NCBI GenBank assembly: GCA_965277435.1
Contig: OZ255821.1
Span: 3,844,001-3,908,000 of the forward strand
DNA length: 64,000 nucleotides
Direction: 5' to 3'
Source: Bog-105 sp965277435
Lineage (GTDB): Bacteria; Acidobacteriota; Terriglobia; Bryobacterales; Bryobacteraceae
Shown: in pieces, positions 49,026 to 58,394 of the stretch
Layout: each line of letters opens with the position of its first letter
Position numbering within the stretch: the first letter of the stretch is position 1
Program-made: the position numbers and the translations under genes
The notes under the pieces: model-generated
Told to the model about the DNA's origin: nothing
Databases searched by the model: none
The model's input: the letters and a program-made list of their open reading frames with translations, nothing else

Positions 49026-50243
49026 GTGTCCGACGCTCTTCCGCGATTGCGGTTCAATCTGGATTTCATGCCTTCGCCCGACCCGAAGAAGCCGGGCCTT
49101 TACATTCGCGATCCCTATCATTACTCCGATGCCACGCTGCTGGTGCCCCCACCCCTCGTGGCGGCGCTCGAGTGTTTCGACGGAAAACAATCGGCGATTG
49201 ATCTGCGGGCGGAACTGGTGCGGATCACCGGTGAGATTCAAACGGCGGAGATCGAGAAGCACCTGCACGACTCGCTCGATGAGGCGGGATTCCTGGAGAA
49301 CGATCGCTATAAGGAATTGAAGGCCGAGCGCGAGCGCACGTTTGCCGCGGAGCCGGTTCGAGTGGCGAATTTCGCCGGCGCTGCCTATCCCGAAAACCGA
49401 TCACTGCTGGCGGAGTTACTGCTGTCGCGTGTGGGGCGGCCGGAAGGCGATGGCGAGACAGTGGCGGTGGCCGCTCCTCACGCTAGTCCGGAGGCGGGTT
49501 GGAGTACCTATCGCGCCGCCTATCAATCTTTGCCGGGTGTCGAAGAGGCTCACGATCTGACCTTCGTCATCTTAGGAACGTCGCACTATGGCGCGCCGGA
49601 TCGATTTGGATTAACGCGCAAGGGATTCGTGACGCCATTTGGCGAGGCGCGCAACGCAGTGGGTTTGGTGGATGAACTTGCCGGCGGGGCGAATGGCGCG
49701 GTGCGGATGGAAGATTATTGCCATGCCGTGGAACACTCCATCGAGTTCCAGGTTGTCTTTTTGCAACATCTTTATGGGCCTTCGGTGAAGATTCTGCCGA
49801 TTTTGTGCGGGCCTTTTGTCAAGAGCATCTATGAAGGCGGCCTGCCGGAGGAGAACCCGGATATGGCCCGGTTTTTTGAGGCGTTGGCCAATATCAATGC
49901 GCGGGAAGGGAAGCGCTTGTTCTGGGTGCTCGGTGTTGATATGGCGCACATGGGGAGGCGCTATGGCGATCCCTTGCGGGCGAAAGCAAATATCGGAGAA
50001 ATGCTGGCCATCGAGCACCGCGACCGGCAGCGGATTGAGCAGATCATTGCCAGCGACCGTCAGCAGTATTGGTCGCTCGTGCAGGATGGACAGGATGATC
50101 TGAAGTGGTGCGGATCGGCGCCTTTCTACACGTTCTTGAAGGTGATGCCGAATGTGCGGGGCGAGTTGTTGAACTACCACCAGTGGCAAATCGATGCCGA
50201 TAGCGTCGTAAGTTTCGGGGCGATGCGATTCCTCGTAGGGTAG
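49026..50243 (+). CDS. MEMO-family protein (AmmeMemoRadiSam system protein B-like) with an N-terminal PqqD-like region
   Basis: 405 residues from a GTG. The N-terminal 110 residues are a PqqD-like helix bundle (LVPPPLVAALECFDGKQSAIDLRAELVRITGEI). The MEMO domain starts around residue 150 (VAVAAPHASPEAGWSTYRAAYQSL) and contains LTFVILGTSHYGAPDRFGLT, DYCHAVEHSIEFQVVFLQHLYG, VLGVDMAHMGRRYGDP and CGSAPFYTFLKVMPNV. The histidines at a dioxygenase-like metal site are kept. MEMO proteins often travel with AMMECR1 and radical-SAM genes, but neither is in this window. The reaction is unknown. Confidence 0.85.
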   Translation: MSDALPRLRFNLDFMPSPDPKKPGLYIRDPYHYSDATLLVPPPLVAALECFDGKQSAIDLRAELVRITGEIQTAEIEKHLHDSLDEAGFLENDRYKELKAERERTFAAEPVRVANFAGAAYPENRSLLAELLLSRVGRPEGDGETVAVAAPHASPEAGWSTYRAAYQSLPGVEEAHDLTFVILGTSHYGAPDRFGLTRKGFVTPFGEARNAVGLVDELAGGANGAVRMEDYCHAVEHSIEFQVVFLQHLYGPSVKILPILCGPFVKSIYEGGLPEENPDMARFFEALANINAREGKRLFWVLGVDMAHMGRRYGDPLRAKANIGEMLAIEHRDRQRIEQIIASDRQQYWSLVQDGQDDLKWCGSAPFYTFLKVMPNVRGELLNYHQWQIDADSVVSFGAMRFLVG

Positions 50244-50279
50244 GCTTTCGCGTGCTATTTTCGCTCAGTGCGACCGCTT

Positions 50280-50732
50280 TCAGCCGTTAGCCGCGCCGGC
50301 TTCTTGCGGATAGTTCAGCCAGAACTCCGCGGCGGCACGGACGGTGTGGAAGAAGTCGTCTAAGTCGGATGGTTTCGAGAGATAGCAGTTCGCTCCCAGC
50401 CCGTAGGCTTCGCGGATGAGCGACTCAGTATTAGACGTCGTAAGGACAATCACCGTCACCTTATGCAGATCGCGGCTTTCCTTAATGAAGCGCAGAATGG
50501 AACGCGGATCGATCTTCGGGAGATGGTAGTCCAGAAAGATCAACGAGGGGCGTGGGGCGTCGCTGAAACCACCGGTTCGGCTAAGAAAGTGCATGGCCTC
50601 TTCGCCGTCCCGGGAGACATGAATGTTGACAGGCGGATCGAGCGGGCGGAGCGCTTCGCGGATCAGACGAACGTCGGCGGGATTGTCTTCAGCGATCAGT
50701 ATTTCGCGAATAACGGCCTCGTCTGCACTCAC
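50280..50732 (-). CDS. Single-domain response regulator
   Basis: 150 residues from a GTG. It is a receiver domain only: acidic pair in ILIAEDNPADVRLIREAL, phosphoacceptor Asp68 in LIFLDYHLPKIDP, and conserved Lys in ANCYLSKPSDLDDF. The pattern matches the Rcp1-like receivers often paired with phytochrome-type histidine kinases. No output domain or kinase gene is adjacent, so it must act through protein contact. Confidence 0.88.
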   Translation of the reverse strand: MSADEAVIREILIAEDNPADVRLIREALRPLDPPVNIHVSRDGEEAMHFLSRTGGFSDAPRPSLIFLDYHLPKIDPRSILRFIKESRDLHKVTVIVLTTSNTESLIREAYGLGANCYLSKPSDLDDFFHTVRAAAEFWLNYPQEAGAANG

Positions 50733-50829
50733 GTGCTCTGAAATTCTAAGTGGCGGTATGTACCTAGTGTATCCGTAGTGGGCGCAGCTCTACAAAGTTC
50801 TCAAAGCTACCTGCGACAATGACAGACCA

Positions 50830-53241
50830 ATGAAGAGATTTCTGCTGCTTCCATTCTGTTTGCTCAACGTTTTTCAGATGGCAGGACAGCCAGCCAAGCC
50901 TGCTGAAAACCGGTTTGCCGATCTAACCAGGACGGCGCGAAAGATCGACGGCTTCCAACCGCTCTACTGGGACGAGCGCACGGGCAAGATGTGGATGGAG
51001 ATCCAGCGTTTCAACCAGGAATTTCTCTATGTGACGGCGCTTTCGGCCGGGGTGGGTTCGAATGATTTGGGGATGGACCGCGGGCGCATGGGAGAGCCAA
51101 AGGTGGTGGCCTTCGAGCGGGCGGGGCCGCGGGTGTTGCTCGTGCAGTCGAATTATGGATTTCGGGCGAGTAGCTCGGACGCAGCAGAGAAGCGCGCGGA
51201 GACCGATTCCTTTGCGCGCTCCGTGTTGTGGGGCTTCGAGGTAGCCGCCGAAGAGGGATCGCGAGTCTTGGTAGACGCGACCAGCTTCTTCCTGCGGGAT
51301 GCCGAAGGCGTCGCGGAGGATTTGACCCGGCAGAAGCAGGGCACGTTCCATTTCGATCCGAGCCGGTCGGCCTTTGAGATGAGTTTGACCAAAGGGTTTC
51401 CGAGGAACACGGAAGTCGAGACCACGGTGACCTTAACGGGCCAGGGCGAAGGACGCTTCTTGCAGGAGGTCACACCGACGCCGGATGCGGTAACGGTGCG
51501 CGAGCATCAGGCCTTTGTGGCACTGCCAGGGCCGGGTTACCAGCCGAGACTGCAGGACCCTCGGACCGGATTCTTTTCGGTCGACTTCATGGATTTTTCC
51601 GCTCCGGTAGACCAGCCCGTGATGAAGCGGTACATCGCCCGGCATCGGTTAGAGAAGCGAGATCCGGCTGCGGCGGTCAGCGATCCCGTGCAGCCGATTG
51701 TGTATTACATTGACTCTGGAGCGCCCGAGCCGATCCGGTCGGCGTTGCAGGAAGGAGCGAGCTGGTGGAATCAGGCTTTTGAGGCTGCTGGTTTCCGTAA
51801 CGCATTTCAGGTCAAAACCTTACCGCCGGAAGTTGATCCGATGGATATACGTTACAACGTAATCCAATGGGTGCATCGTTCTACGCGCGGGTGGTCGTAT
51901 GGCAACTCGCTGGTCGACCCACGGACCGGGGAAATCATTAAGGGCATTGTCACGCTCGGATCGCTGCGGGCGCGCCACGATTTCTTGATCTTCCAGGGCT
52001 TGATGGCGCCGTATTCTCCGGGCGCTGAAAAAACGAAGCCACTGACAGATGCCGTGTATGCGCGGCTGCGACAACTGGCGGCCCATGAGGTTGGACACAC
52101 GCTCGGTTTAGAACATAACTTCATCGCCAGCACCCAGGGCCGGGCATCGGTGATGGATTATCCAGGGCCGCAGGTCGAGTTGCGCGGCGATGGTTCACTC
52201 GATCTGTCGCAGGCGTATGCCGTCGGGATCGGAGTCTGGGACAAAACATCAATACGATGGGGCTACTCGCAATTTAAACCGGGCGCGGACGAACGAGCCG
52301 CACTGAACAAGATCGTGACAGACGCGGCGAAGGGCGGACTCACGTTTATCACCGACGCAGACAGCCGGCCCACGGGCGGAGCACATCCTAAATCACATCT
52401 ATGGGATACAGGTACAAATGCAACCCAGGAGTTGAACCGTGTTTTGAAAGTTCGGGCGGTCGCTCTGGACCGGTTTGGGGCTAACAATATTCCGGTTGGG
52501 GCTCCGATGGCAACGCTGGACGAAGTGCTGGTGCCGCTCTATTTCCTACATCGATTTCAGACGGATGCGACGGCCAAGTTGCTGGGCGGCAACGAGTACA
52601 CCTACGCCCTGCGCGGCGACGGACAGCCGGTTACGAGCATCGTTCCAGCGGCGGAACAGCGGCTGGCTTTGCAGGCATTGCTCAAGGCAATCGAACCGGA
52701 AACGCTGACGCTGCCAGAACGGATTTTGGATTTGATCCCGCCACGACCTCCGGCTTACCAGCGGACCCGGGAGAACTTTCCGAACCGGACTGGCGTGACG
52801 TTCGATCCGATAGCCGGGGCGGAGGCAGCGGCGAACCTGACGGTGGGTTTGATTTTGAATCCGCAGCGAGCGGCGCGGCTGGACGAGTATCATGCTCGGA
52901 ATCACGAGAACCCGTCATTCCCCGAGGTCGCGACGGCTCTGATTCAGGCAAGTTGGGAAGCGAAGCCAGCAGCCGGTCTAGAGCAGAATGTGGCTGAGAC
53001 GGTTCGCCTGGTGGTGCTCAACCATCTATGTGCGCTAAGCATGAATCCGGCGGCGTCGGCCGAAGTACGCGCGGAGGCGATGATCGCAGTGTCATCTATC
53101 AAGGCTCAGGGCGACGATTCCGTAGTTATGGAGTGGATCACCCGGTTTGAGCGCGATCCGAAGCAGTTTGCCATGCCTGCGCCCGTAGAGACTCCCCCGG
53201 GGCAACCGATCGGTGAGCTGGAGGACTACTCGCCGTTTTAG
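50830..53241 (+). CDS. Secreted zinc-dependent metalloprotease (DUF5117/DUF4953 type)
   Basis: 803 residues. A signal peptide (FLLLPFCLLNVFQMAGQ) leads into a beta-rich prodomain-like segment (GFQPLYWDERTGKMWMEIQRFNQEFLYVTAL). The catalytic zinc site near residue 418 is HEVGHTLGLEHNF (HExxHxxGxxH), with a downstream Met-turn candidate in SVMDYPGPQ, placing it in the metzincin clan. The C-terminal third is helical. Such proteins are common in Acidobacteria and Bacteroidetes as exported peptidases, with substrates unknown. It overlaps the convergent tetR gene by 4 bp. Confidence 0.88.
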   Translation: MKRFLLLPFCLLNVFQMAGQPAKPAENRFADLTRTARKIDGFQPLYWDERTGKMWMEIQRFNQEFLYVTALSAGVGSNDLGMDRGRMGEPKVVAFERAGPRVLLVQSNYGFRASSSDAAEKRAETDSFARSVLWGFEVAAEEGSRVLVDATSFFLRDAEGVAEDLTRQKQGTFHFDPSRSAFEMSLTKGFPRNTEVETTVTLTGQGEGRFLQEVTPTPDAVTVREHQAFVALPGPGYQPRLQDPRTGFFSVDFMDFSAPVDQPVMKRYIARHRLEKRDPAAAVSDPVQPIVYYIDSGAPEPIRSALQEGASWWNQAFEAAGFRNAFQVKTLPPEVDPMDIRYNVIQWVHRSTRGWSYGNSLVDPRTGEIIKGIVTLGSLRARHDFLIFQGLMAPYSPGAEKTKPLTDAVYARLRQLAAHEVGHTLGLEHNFIASTQGRASVMDYPGPQVELRGDGSLDLSQAYAVGIGVWDKTSIRWGYSQFKPGADERAALNKIVTDAAKGGLTFITDADSRPTGGAHPKSHLWDTGTNATQELNRVLKVRAVALDRFGANNIPVGAPMATLDEVLVPLYFLHRFQTDATAKLLGGNEYTYALRGDGQPVTSIVPAAEQRLALQALLKAIEPETLTLPERILDLIPPRPPAYQRTRENFPNRTGVTFDPIAGAEAAANLTVGLILNPQRAARLDEYHARNHENPSFPEVATALIQASWEAKPAAGLEQNVAETVRLVVLNHLCALSMNPAASAEVRAEAMIAVSSIKAQGDDSVVMEWITRFERDPKQFAMPAPVETPPGQPIGELEDYSPF

Positions 53242-53849
53242 GCAGCGAGGATTTGGAGGGCGTGTTCGGCGACTTTGTCGGCGTAAGCTGCGGTCAATGT
53301 TCCGTGCCCCGACATTAGCCGGAAATAGAACGGTCCGTAGAGCAGGTCGAGCGCTACTTCCAGATCAATTTCTGCGGAGAGGCGTCCGGCTTCGCGATGG
53401 CGTTCGAGAACTACTTTTGTCACTGCGCGGCGCGGCTTGATCCAGAGCTCGCGGAAGGCCTCGGCCACGTCGGGATCACTCTGCGCGGCGGCAATGAAGG
53501 CCTTGAACGTTCGTCCGCGACGGCCAGTAAGCAGTTTGACGAAATTTTGCAATTGCTGATGGACGTCGACGCGCAGGTCACCGGTGTCAGGGAAAGGTAA
53601 CTCTACGGCCGTCGCTTCGCGCAGAGCTTCGATGAAGACAGCCGCTTTGTTCGGCCACCACCGGTAGATGGTGGCCTTACTGGCGCCGGCGCGTTCGGCA
53701 ATACCATCCACCGTGGCGTTATTGAAACACGTGTTTTCGAGGACCTGCATGGCGGCTGCGAGAATCCGGGTGCGAGCTTCTTCGTCGCGTGGACGGCCGC
53801 GGCCCCGCTGTGCAGCATCTTCGACAATTTCTTTGGTGAGTGTGGGCAT
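53238..53849 (-). CDS. TetR-family transcriptional regulator
   Basis: 203 residues. The N-terminal HTH is AEEARTRILAAAMQVLENTCFNNATVDGIAERAGASKATIYRWWPNKAAVF-like (actual start RPRDEEARTRIL), the classic TetR/AcrR fold. The C-terminal domain (FVKLLTGRRGRTFKAFIAAAQSDPDVAEAFRELWIKPRRAV) is the TetR_C type seen near efflux pumps. It diverges from an RND efflux operon across 115 bp with an inverted repeat, and is most simply its repressor. Confidence 0.9.
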   Translation of the reverse strand: MPTLTKEIVEDAAQRGRGRPRDEEARTRILAAAMQVLENTCFNNATVDGIAERAGASKATIYRWWPNKAAVFIEALREATAVELPFPDTGDLRVDVHQQLQNFVKLLTGRRGRTFKAFIAAAQSDPDVAEAFRELWIKPRRAVTKVVLERHREAGRLSAEIDLEVALDLLYGPFYFRLMSGHGTLTAAYADKVAEHALQILAA

Positions 53850-53908
53850 TACAGAAGTGGCGAAATCAGTCTACGGGGTTCCGCGCTTTGAATGACGCGC
53901 GAAACGAG

Positions 53909-53936
53909 CGAAAGTTGCACATTTTCGAAACTTTCG
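53909..53936. promoter_or_regulatory. Inverted repeat between tetR and the RND operon, likely TetR operator
   Basis: CGAAAGTT (53909-53916) and AACTTTCG (53929-53936) are exact inverted repeats separated by 12 bp. The 28-bp span lies between the two divergent start codons (53849 and 53965), close to the RND start. Size and position fit a TetR/AcrR operator. The symmetry is seen; binding is inferred. Confidence 0.6.
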
Positions 53937-53964
53937 GGTATCGTAATTACATCAAGACTTGTGA

Positions 53965-56900
53965 ATGTGGATTGTACGAGTTGCTCTTTCGCGACCTTAC
54001 ACGTTTATCGTGCTTGCCCTTCTGATCCTGCTGGTGAGTCCGATCGTGATTTTGCGGACACCAACGGATATTTTTCCGAGCATTAACATTCCTGTGATCT
54101 CGGCCATCTGGACCTTTACCGGGTTGAATCCGGAGGAGTTTGAAGGGCGCATTACTTCGGTGTATGAGCGCGTTTTGACCACCACCGTGAACGACATCGA
54201 GCATATCGAGTCGACCACATTGAATGGTACGAACGTTGTTAAGATTTACCTGCAGCCGTATGCCGATGTGACGACCGGTATCGCGCAAACCACCGCGGTG
54301 TCGCAGACGATCCTGAAGCAGATGCCGCCTAATATCAATCCACCGATCATTCTGAGTTACAGCGCATCGAGCGTGCCGATTCTTCAGCTGGCGCTTTCAG
54401 GCAAGGGGCTGCAAGAGCAGGATTTGAACGATATTGCGCTGAATTTTTTGCGTACGCAATTGGTCACGGTGCCTGGGGCGGTGGTCCCGTACCCGTACGG
54501 CGGCAAGCAGCGGCAGGTGATGATCGATCTGAATCCGGCGGCCTTGCAGGCGAAAGGCCTTTCGCCCTTCGATGTGGTGACGGCGGTGGCGAATCAGAAC
54601 TTGCTTTTACCGTCCGGAACAGCAAAGGTCGGCCAGTTCGAGTACGACGTCGACATGAATTACAGCCCTAAGAAGATCGAGGAGATTAACGATTTTCCGG
54701 TGAAGGTGGTGGGTAATTCGACCATCTACGTGCGCGACATTGCGAACGTACGAAATGGATTTGGACCGCAGACGAACATCATCCGCCGGGATGGCGAACG
54801 CGGCGTGCTGGTCAGCGTATTAAAGGCGGGCAGCGCCTCGACTTTGGATGTCGTGACGGGCATCAAGAAATTACTTCCGCGGGTGGCGGCGACGCTGCCG
54901 TCGGCCTTGCAGATTAAGCCGCTGGCAGACCAATCGATTTTTGTGCGCGCTTCCATTAACGGCGTCGTCCGCGAGGCGATTATCGCGGCGTGCCTTACGG
55001 GCTTGATGATCCTGTTGTTTCTGGGCAGCTGGCGAAGCACGCTGATCATTGCTATCTCGATTCCGCTTTCGATTCTGTCTTCGATTCTCGTGCTTAGCGC
55101 GCTGAAGGAGACCATCAACATCATGACGCTCGGCGGACTTGCTCTCGCCGTCGGAATTCTGGTGGATGATGCAACAGTAACGATTGAAAACATCGAACGC
55201 TTTCTGGAAGAAGGGCACGAACTGCATGAGGCGATTCTGCAGGGGGCGGCTCAGATCTCAGTGCCGGCGCTGGTCTCAACTCTGTGTATCTGCATTGTGT
55301 TCTTGCCGATGTTCTTTTTGAGCGGCGTTGCAAGATATCTGTTTGTGCCGCTGGCCGAAGCTGTGGTATTCGCCATGCTTGCTTCCTATATCCTGTCGCG
55401 CACCCTGGTGCCTACTTTAGCGATGTACCTGCTCCGCGCCAAGCAGCATGGAACTAGAACGCGCAATCCGCTGGTGATGTTCCAGCGGGCATTCGAACGA
55501 ATGTTCGAAAGAGTCCGTGCCAATTATCAAGCGATACTGACCACGTTTGTGTACCGGCGCTTCATTTTCGTCCCGCTGTTCCTTCTGACTTGTGTGGCGG
55601 TGATGCTGCTGCTGCCGTTTCTCGGCCAGGACTTCTTTCCAACCAGCGACACAGGCCAATTCAAGCTGCACGTGCGGGCGAAGACAGGAACCCGCATTGA
55701 AGAGGCGGCGCGCCTTTCGGACCAGGTGGACAATGCCATCCGCCGGGCGATTCCCAAAGATGAGATGGAAACGATTATCGATAACATTGGCTTACCTTAC
55801 AGCCAGATCAATCTTTCTTACAGCAACACCGGGCAGGTCGGAGCAGCCGATGGCGACATCCTGGTTAGCTTAAACGAGAAAAAGCACCACCCCACGGCCG
55901 ACTATGTGCGGGTGCTGCGGAGAGATCTGCCGCGTGAGTTTCCCGGCACCACATTTTACTTTTTGCCGGCCGATATAGTGACACAGATCTTGAACTTTGG
56001 GCTTCCGGCGCCGATCGACTTACAGATCGCCGGCAACAACGTGCAAGCCAGCCGGGCGTATGCCAACCGTATTTTGCCGCGGTTAATCCGTATTCCGGGC
56101 GCCGTTGATTTGCATGTACACCAGGTTTTTGACGAGCCCAAGTTGCACATCCAGGTGGACCGGACGAAGTCGGCGCAAAGTGGATTTACACAAGTCGACC
56201 TGGCTCGTAACTTTCTAACTTCCCTGAGTGGCAGTTTTCAGACGCAACCGACTTTCTGGCTCAACCCGGTTAACGGCGTGAGTTACAACTTAGTCACGCA
56301 AACGCCGCAATATGCGATCCAGAGTCTTCAGGATTTGCGCAACATTCCGATCAGCGGCCCAGGACAGAAGCAGCCTGAAATTCTGAGCGATGTGGCCGAT
56401 ATTCAACGAGCCAATGAACTGGGCGTGGTCACTCACTACAACATACGCCGGACGGTGGACATCTATGGATCGGTGCAGGATACGGATCTGGGATCGGTGG
56501 GTGCGGGCATCAACAAGGTTCTGGCGCAAAATCAGAAATTCCTGCCGCGCGGCACAGAGATAATTCTTCGGGGTCAGGTGCAAACCATGCACGAATCGTT
56601 CGTCGGATTGCTCGGTGGTCTGATCGGTGCGATTGTGCTGGTTTATCTGCTGATCGTGGTCAACTTCCAATCGTGGCTCGATCCGTTCATCATCATTACC
56701 GCGTTGCCGGCGGCGTTAGCCGGAATTGTGCTGTTCCTCTTCGTGACTCACACCACGATCAGCGTGCCGGCTTTGATGGGCGCGATTATGTGTATGGGAG
56801 TGGCAACGGCCAACAGCATTCTGGTAGTCAGCTTTGCTAAAGATGAACTCGCGAAACATGGCAGTTCGATTGAAGCTGCGCTTGAAGCCGGTTCCACGCG

Positions 56901-57144
56901 TTTCCGGCCGGTATTGATGACAGCTCTGGCGATGATCATCGGTATGGTGCCGATGGCGCTGGGCCTAGGCGAAGGCGGAGAACAGAATGCCCCGTTGGGA
57001 CGTGCGGTAATTGGCGGTTTGCTCTTGGCCACCATGGCCACTCTGTTCTTTGTGCCATCGGTTTTCAGCTTGTTACATGGGCGCAAGAAGCCGGGCGACG
57101 CGGCGCAAGGCAAGGCCCGATCAAAGGAGCCCGCGCATGTGTAA
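53965..57144 (+). CDS. RND-family efflux permease (HAE1 type)
   Basis: 1059 residues, full length for the family. The N-terminal membrane helix (YTFIVLALLILLVSPIVIL) and PTDIFPSINIPVI are standard, as are the proton-relay region LGGLALAVGILVDDATVTIENIERFLEEG (paired Asp in helix 4), the second helical half starting near residue 520, and GAIMCMGVATANSILVVSFAKDEL. Two large periplasmic loops separate the halves. It forms the inner-membrane pump of a tripartite system with the two genes downstream and exports hydrophobic or amphiphilic compounds. It is controlled in all probability by the divergent TetR. Confidence 0.95.
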   Translation: MWIVRVALSRPYTFIVLALLILLVSPIVILRTPTDIFPSINIPVISAIWTFTGLNPEEFEGRITSVYERVLTTTVNDIEHIESTTLNGTNVVKIYLQPYADVTTGIAQTTAVSQTILKQMPPNINPPIILSYSASSVPILQLALSGKGLQEQDLNDIALNFLRTQLVTVPGAVVPYPYGGKQRQVMIDLNPAALQAKGLSPFDVVTAVANQNLLLPSGTAKVGQFEYDVDMNYSPKKIEEINDFPVKVVGNSTIYVRDIANVRNGFGPQTNIIRRDGERGVLVSVLKAGSASTLDVVTGIKKLLPRVAATLPSALQIKPLADQSIFVRASINGVVREAIIAACLTGLMILLFLGSWRSTLIIAISIPLSILSSILVLSALKETINIMTLGGLALAVGILVDDATVTIENIERFLEEGHELHEAILQGAAQISVPALVSTLCICIVFLPMFFLSGVARYLFVPLAEAVVFAMLASYILSRTLVPTLAMYLLRAKQHGTRTRNPLVMFQRAFERMFERVRANYQAILTTFVYRRFIFVPLFLLTCVAVMLLLPFLGQDFFPTSDTGQFKLHVRAKTGTRIEEAARLSDQVDNAIRRAIPKDEMETIIDNIGLPYSQINLSYSNTGQVGAADGDILVSLNEKKHHPTADYVRVLRRDLPREFPGTTFYFLPADIVTQILNFGLPAPIDLQIAGNNVQASRAYANRILPRLIRIPGAVDLHVHQVFDEPKLHIQVDRTKSAQSGFTQVDLARNFLTSLSGSFQTQPTFWLNPVNGVSYNLVTQTPQYAIQSLQDLRNIPISGPGQKQPEILSDVADIQRANELGVVTHYNIRRTVDIYGSVQDTDLGSVGAGINKVLAQNQKFLPRGTEIILRGQVQTMHESFVGLLGGLIGAIVLVYLLIVVNFQSWLDPFIIITALPAALAGIVLFLFVTHTTISVPALMGAIMCMGVATANSILVVSFAKDELAKHGSSIEAALEAGSTRFRPVLMTALAMIIGMVPMALGLGEGGEQNAPLGRAVIGGLLLATMATLFFVPSVFSLLHGRKKPGDAAQGKARSKEPAHV

Positions 57145-57174
57145 GAGAGGCATCTGTCAGAGGGGAAAGGTGAG

Positions 57175-58392
57175 ATGTTAGTCGAAGAACCGCAAGAAGT
57201 AACACCGGGACACGATGAGGGTGCTGTGAACACGCCGCCGAAACCGCCCAAGAATGTGCTGCGAGGCTTGCTTATCGTGCTCGTGGTGGCGGCTCTGGTG
57301 GTTGGCTATGCGGTCTACACGGGAATCGCTGCGCGCGCCAAGGCCAACACAACGCTCGAGCGAGCGACACTAGCCGATGCTGTGCCGACCGTGGCGATGG
57401 TAACGCCGCAGGTGACGGGCGAGGCAGACGAAGTGGTGCTGCCGGGCAACATGCAAGCTTTTACGGACACTCCCATCTGGGCGCGCGCGAGCGGTTATCT
57501 GCGCGTATGGCACGTCGATATCGGGGCGCATGTAAAGCGCGGGCAGTTGCTAGCCGAAATCGAAGCCCCGGAGATCGATCAGCAGTTATCGCAGGCGAAG
57601 GCGAATTTGTCGGTTTCGAATGCCAACTTGAAGCTGTCACAAATTACGGCTGAACGCTACAGCAACCTTTTCAAAACGGATTCCGTGGCGAAGCAGGATG
57701 TCGACAATGCCGTGCAGGATTCGGAAGCTAAGAACGCCACAGTAACAGCGGACAAGGCCAACGTGGCGCGACTCGAACAGTTGGTGCAGTACGAAAAGGT
57801 GTACGCGCCCTTCAACGGTGTGATCACGGTGCGCAACGTGGATGTGGGAGCGTTGGTGGATGCCGATACTAATACCGCGGGCAAGGAATTATTTCACCTG
57901 GCTTCCCAGACAACCCTACGCGTGTTTGTAAACGTGCCGGAGATTTATTCACGTGCCGCGGTGCCGGGAGTGACGGCATATCTGACTCTCAATGAATTCC
58001 CAGGGCAAAAATTCCACGGAACCGTGGTGCGCAATGCCGAAGCGATCGACGTTAGTTCACGCACGCTGCTGGTGGAAGTCGATGTGGCCAATCCGAAGGG
58101 GCAGTTACTGCCGGGTTCTTATGTTTCGGTGCATTTGAAGCTGCCATCGAAAGTGGAAGCCGTTACGGTTCCATCGAATGCGCTGCTGTTCCGGGCCGAG
58201 GGCTTGCAGGTGGCGAAGTTACAGAGGGGACAAGTTGTGTTGACACCGATCACGCTGGGGCACGATTTCGGCGATCGCGTGGAGATCCTTTCGGGCGTCA
58301 GTAAAAGCGACCAGGTGATCGTGAATCCGAGCGATTCGATCACGCAGGGCCAACGTGTGCGCGTCAGCAAGGCTGACGGCAAAACGGAATAG
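57175..58392 (+). CDS. RND efflux periplasmic adaptor (membrane fusion protein)
   Basis: 405 residues, starting 30 bp after the permease gene. One N-terminal membrane helix (VLRGLLIVLVVAALVVGYAVYT) precedes a lipoyl-like half (DTPIWARASGYLRVWHVDIGAHVKRGQLLAEIEAPEID). A coiled-coil hairpin follows (QAKANLSVSNANLKLSQITAERYSNLF), then the second lipoyl half (VYAPFNGVITVRNVDVGALVD) and beta-barrel domains. It links the inner-membrane pump to the outer-membrane channel. Confidence 0.93.
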   Translation: MLVEEPQEVTPGHDEGAVNTPPKPPKNVLRGLLIVLVVAALVVGYAVYTGIAARAKANTTLERATLADAVPTVAMVTPQVTGEADEVVLPGNMQAFTDTPIWARASGYLRVWHVDIGAHVKRGQLLAEIEAPEIDQQLSQAKANLSVSNANLKLSQITAERYSNLFKTDSVAKQDVDNAVQDSEAKNATVTADKANVARLEQLVQYEKVYAPFNGVITVRNVDVGALVDADTNTAGKELFHLASQTTLRVFVNVPEIYSRAAVPGVTAYLTLNEFPGQKFHGTVVRNAEAIDVSSRTLLVEVDVANPKGQLLPGSYVSVHLKLPSKVEAVTVPSNALLFRAEGLQVAKLQRGQVVLTPITLGHDFGDRVEILSGVSKSDQVIVNPSDSITQGQRVRVSKADGKTE

Positions 58393-58394
58393 GT

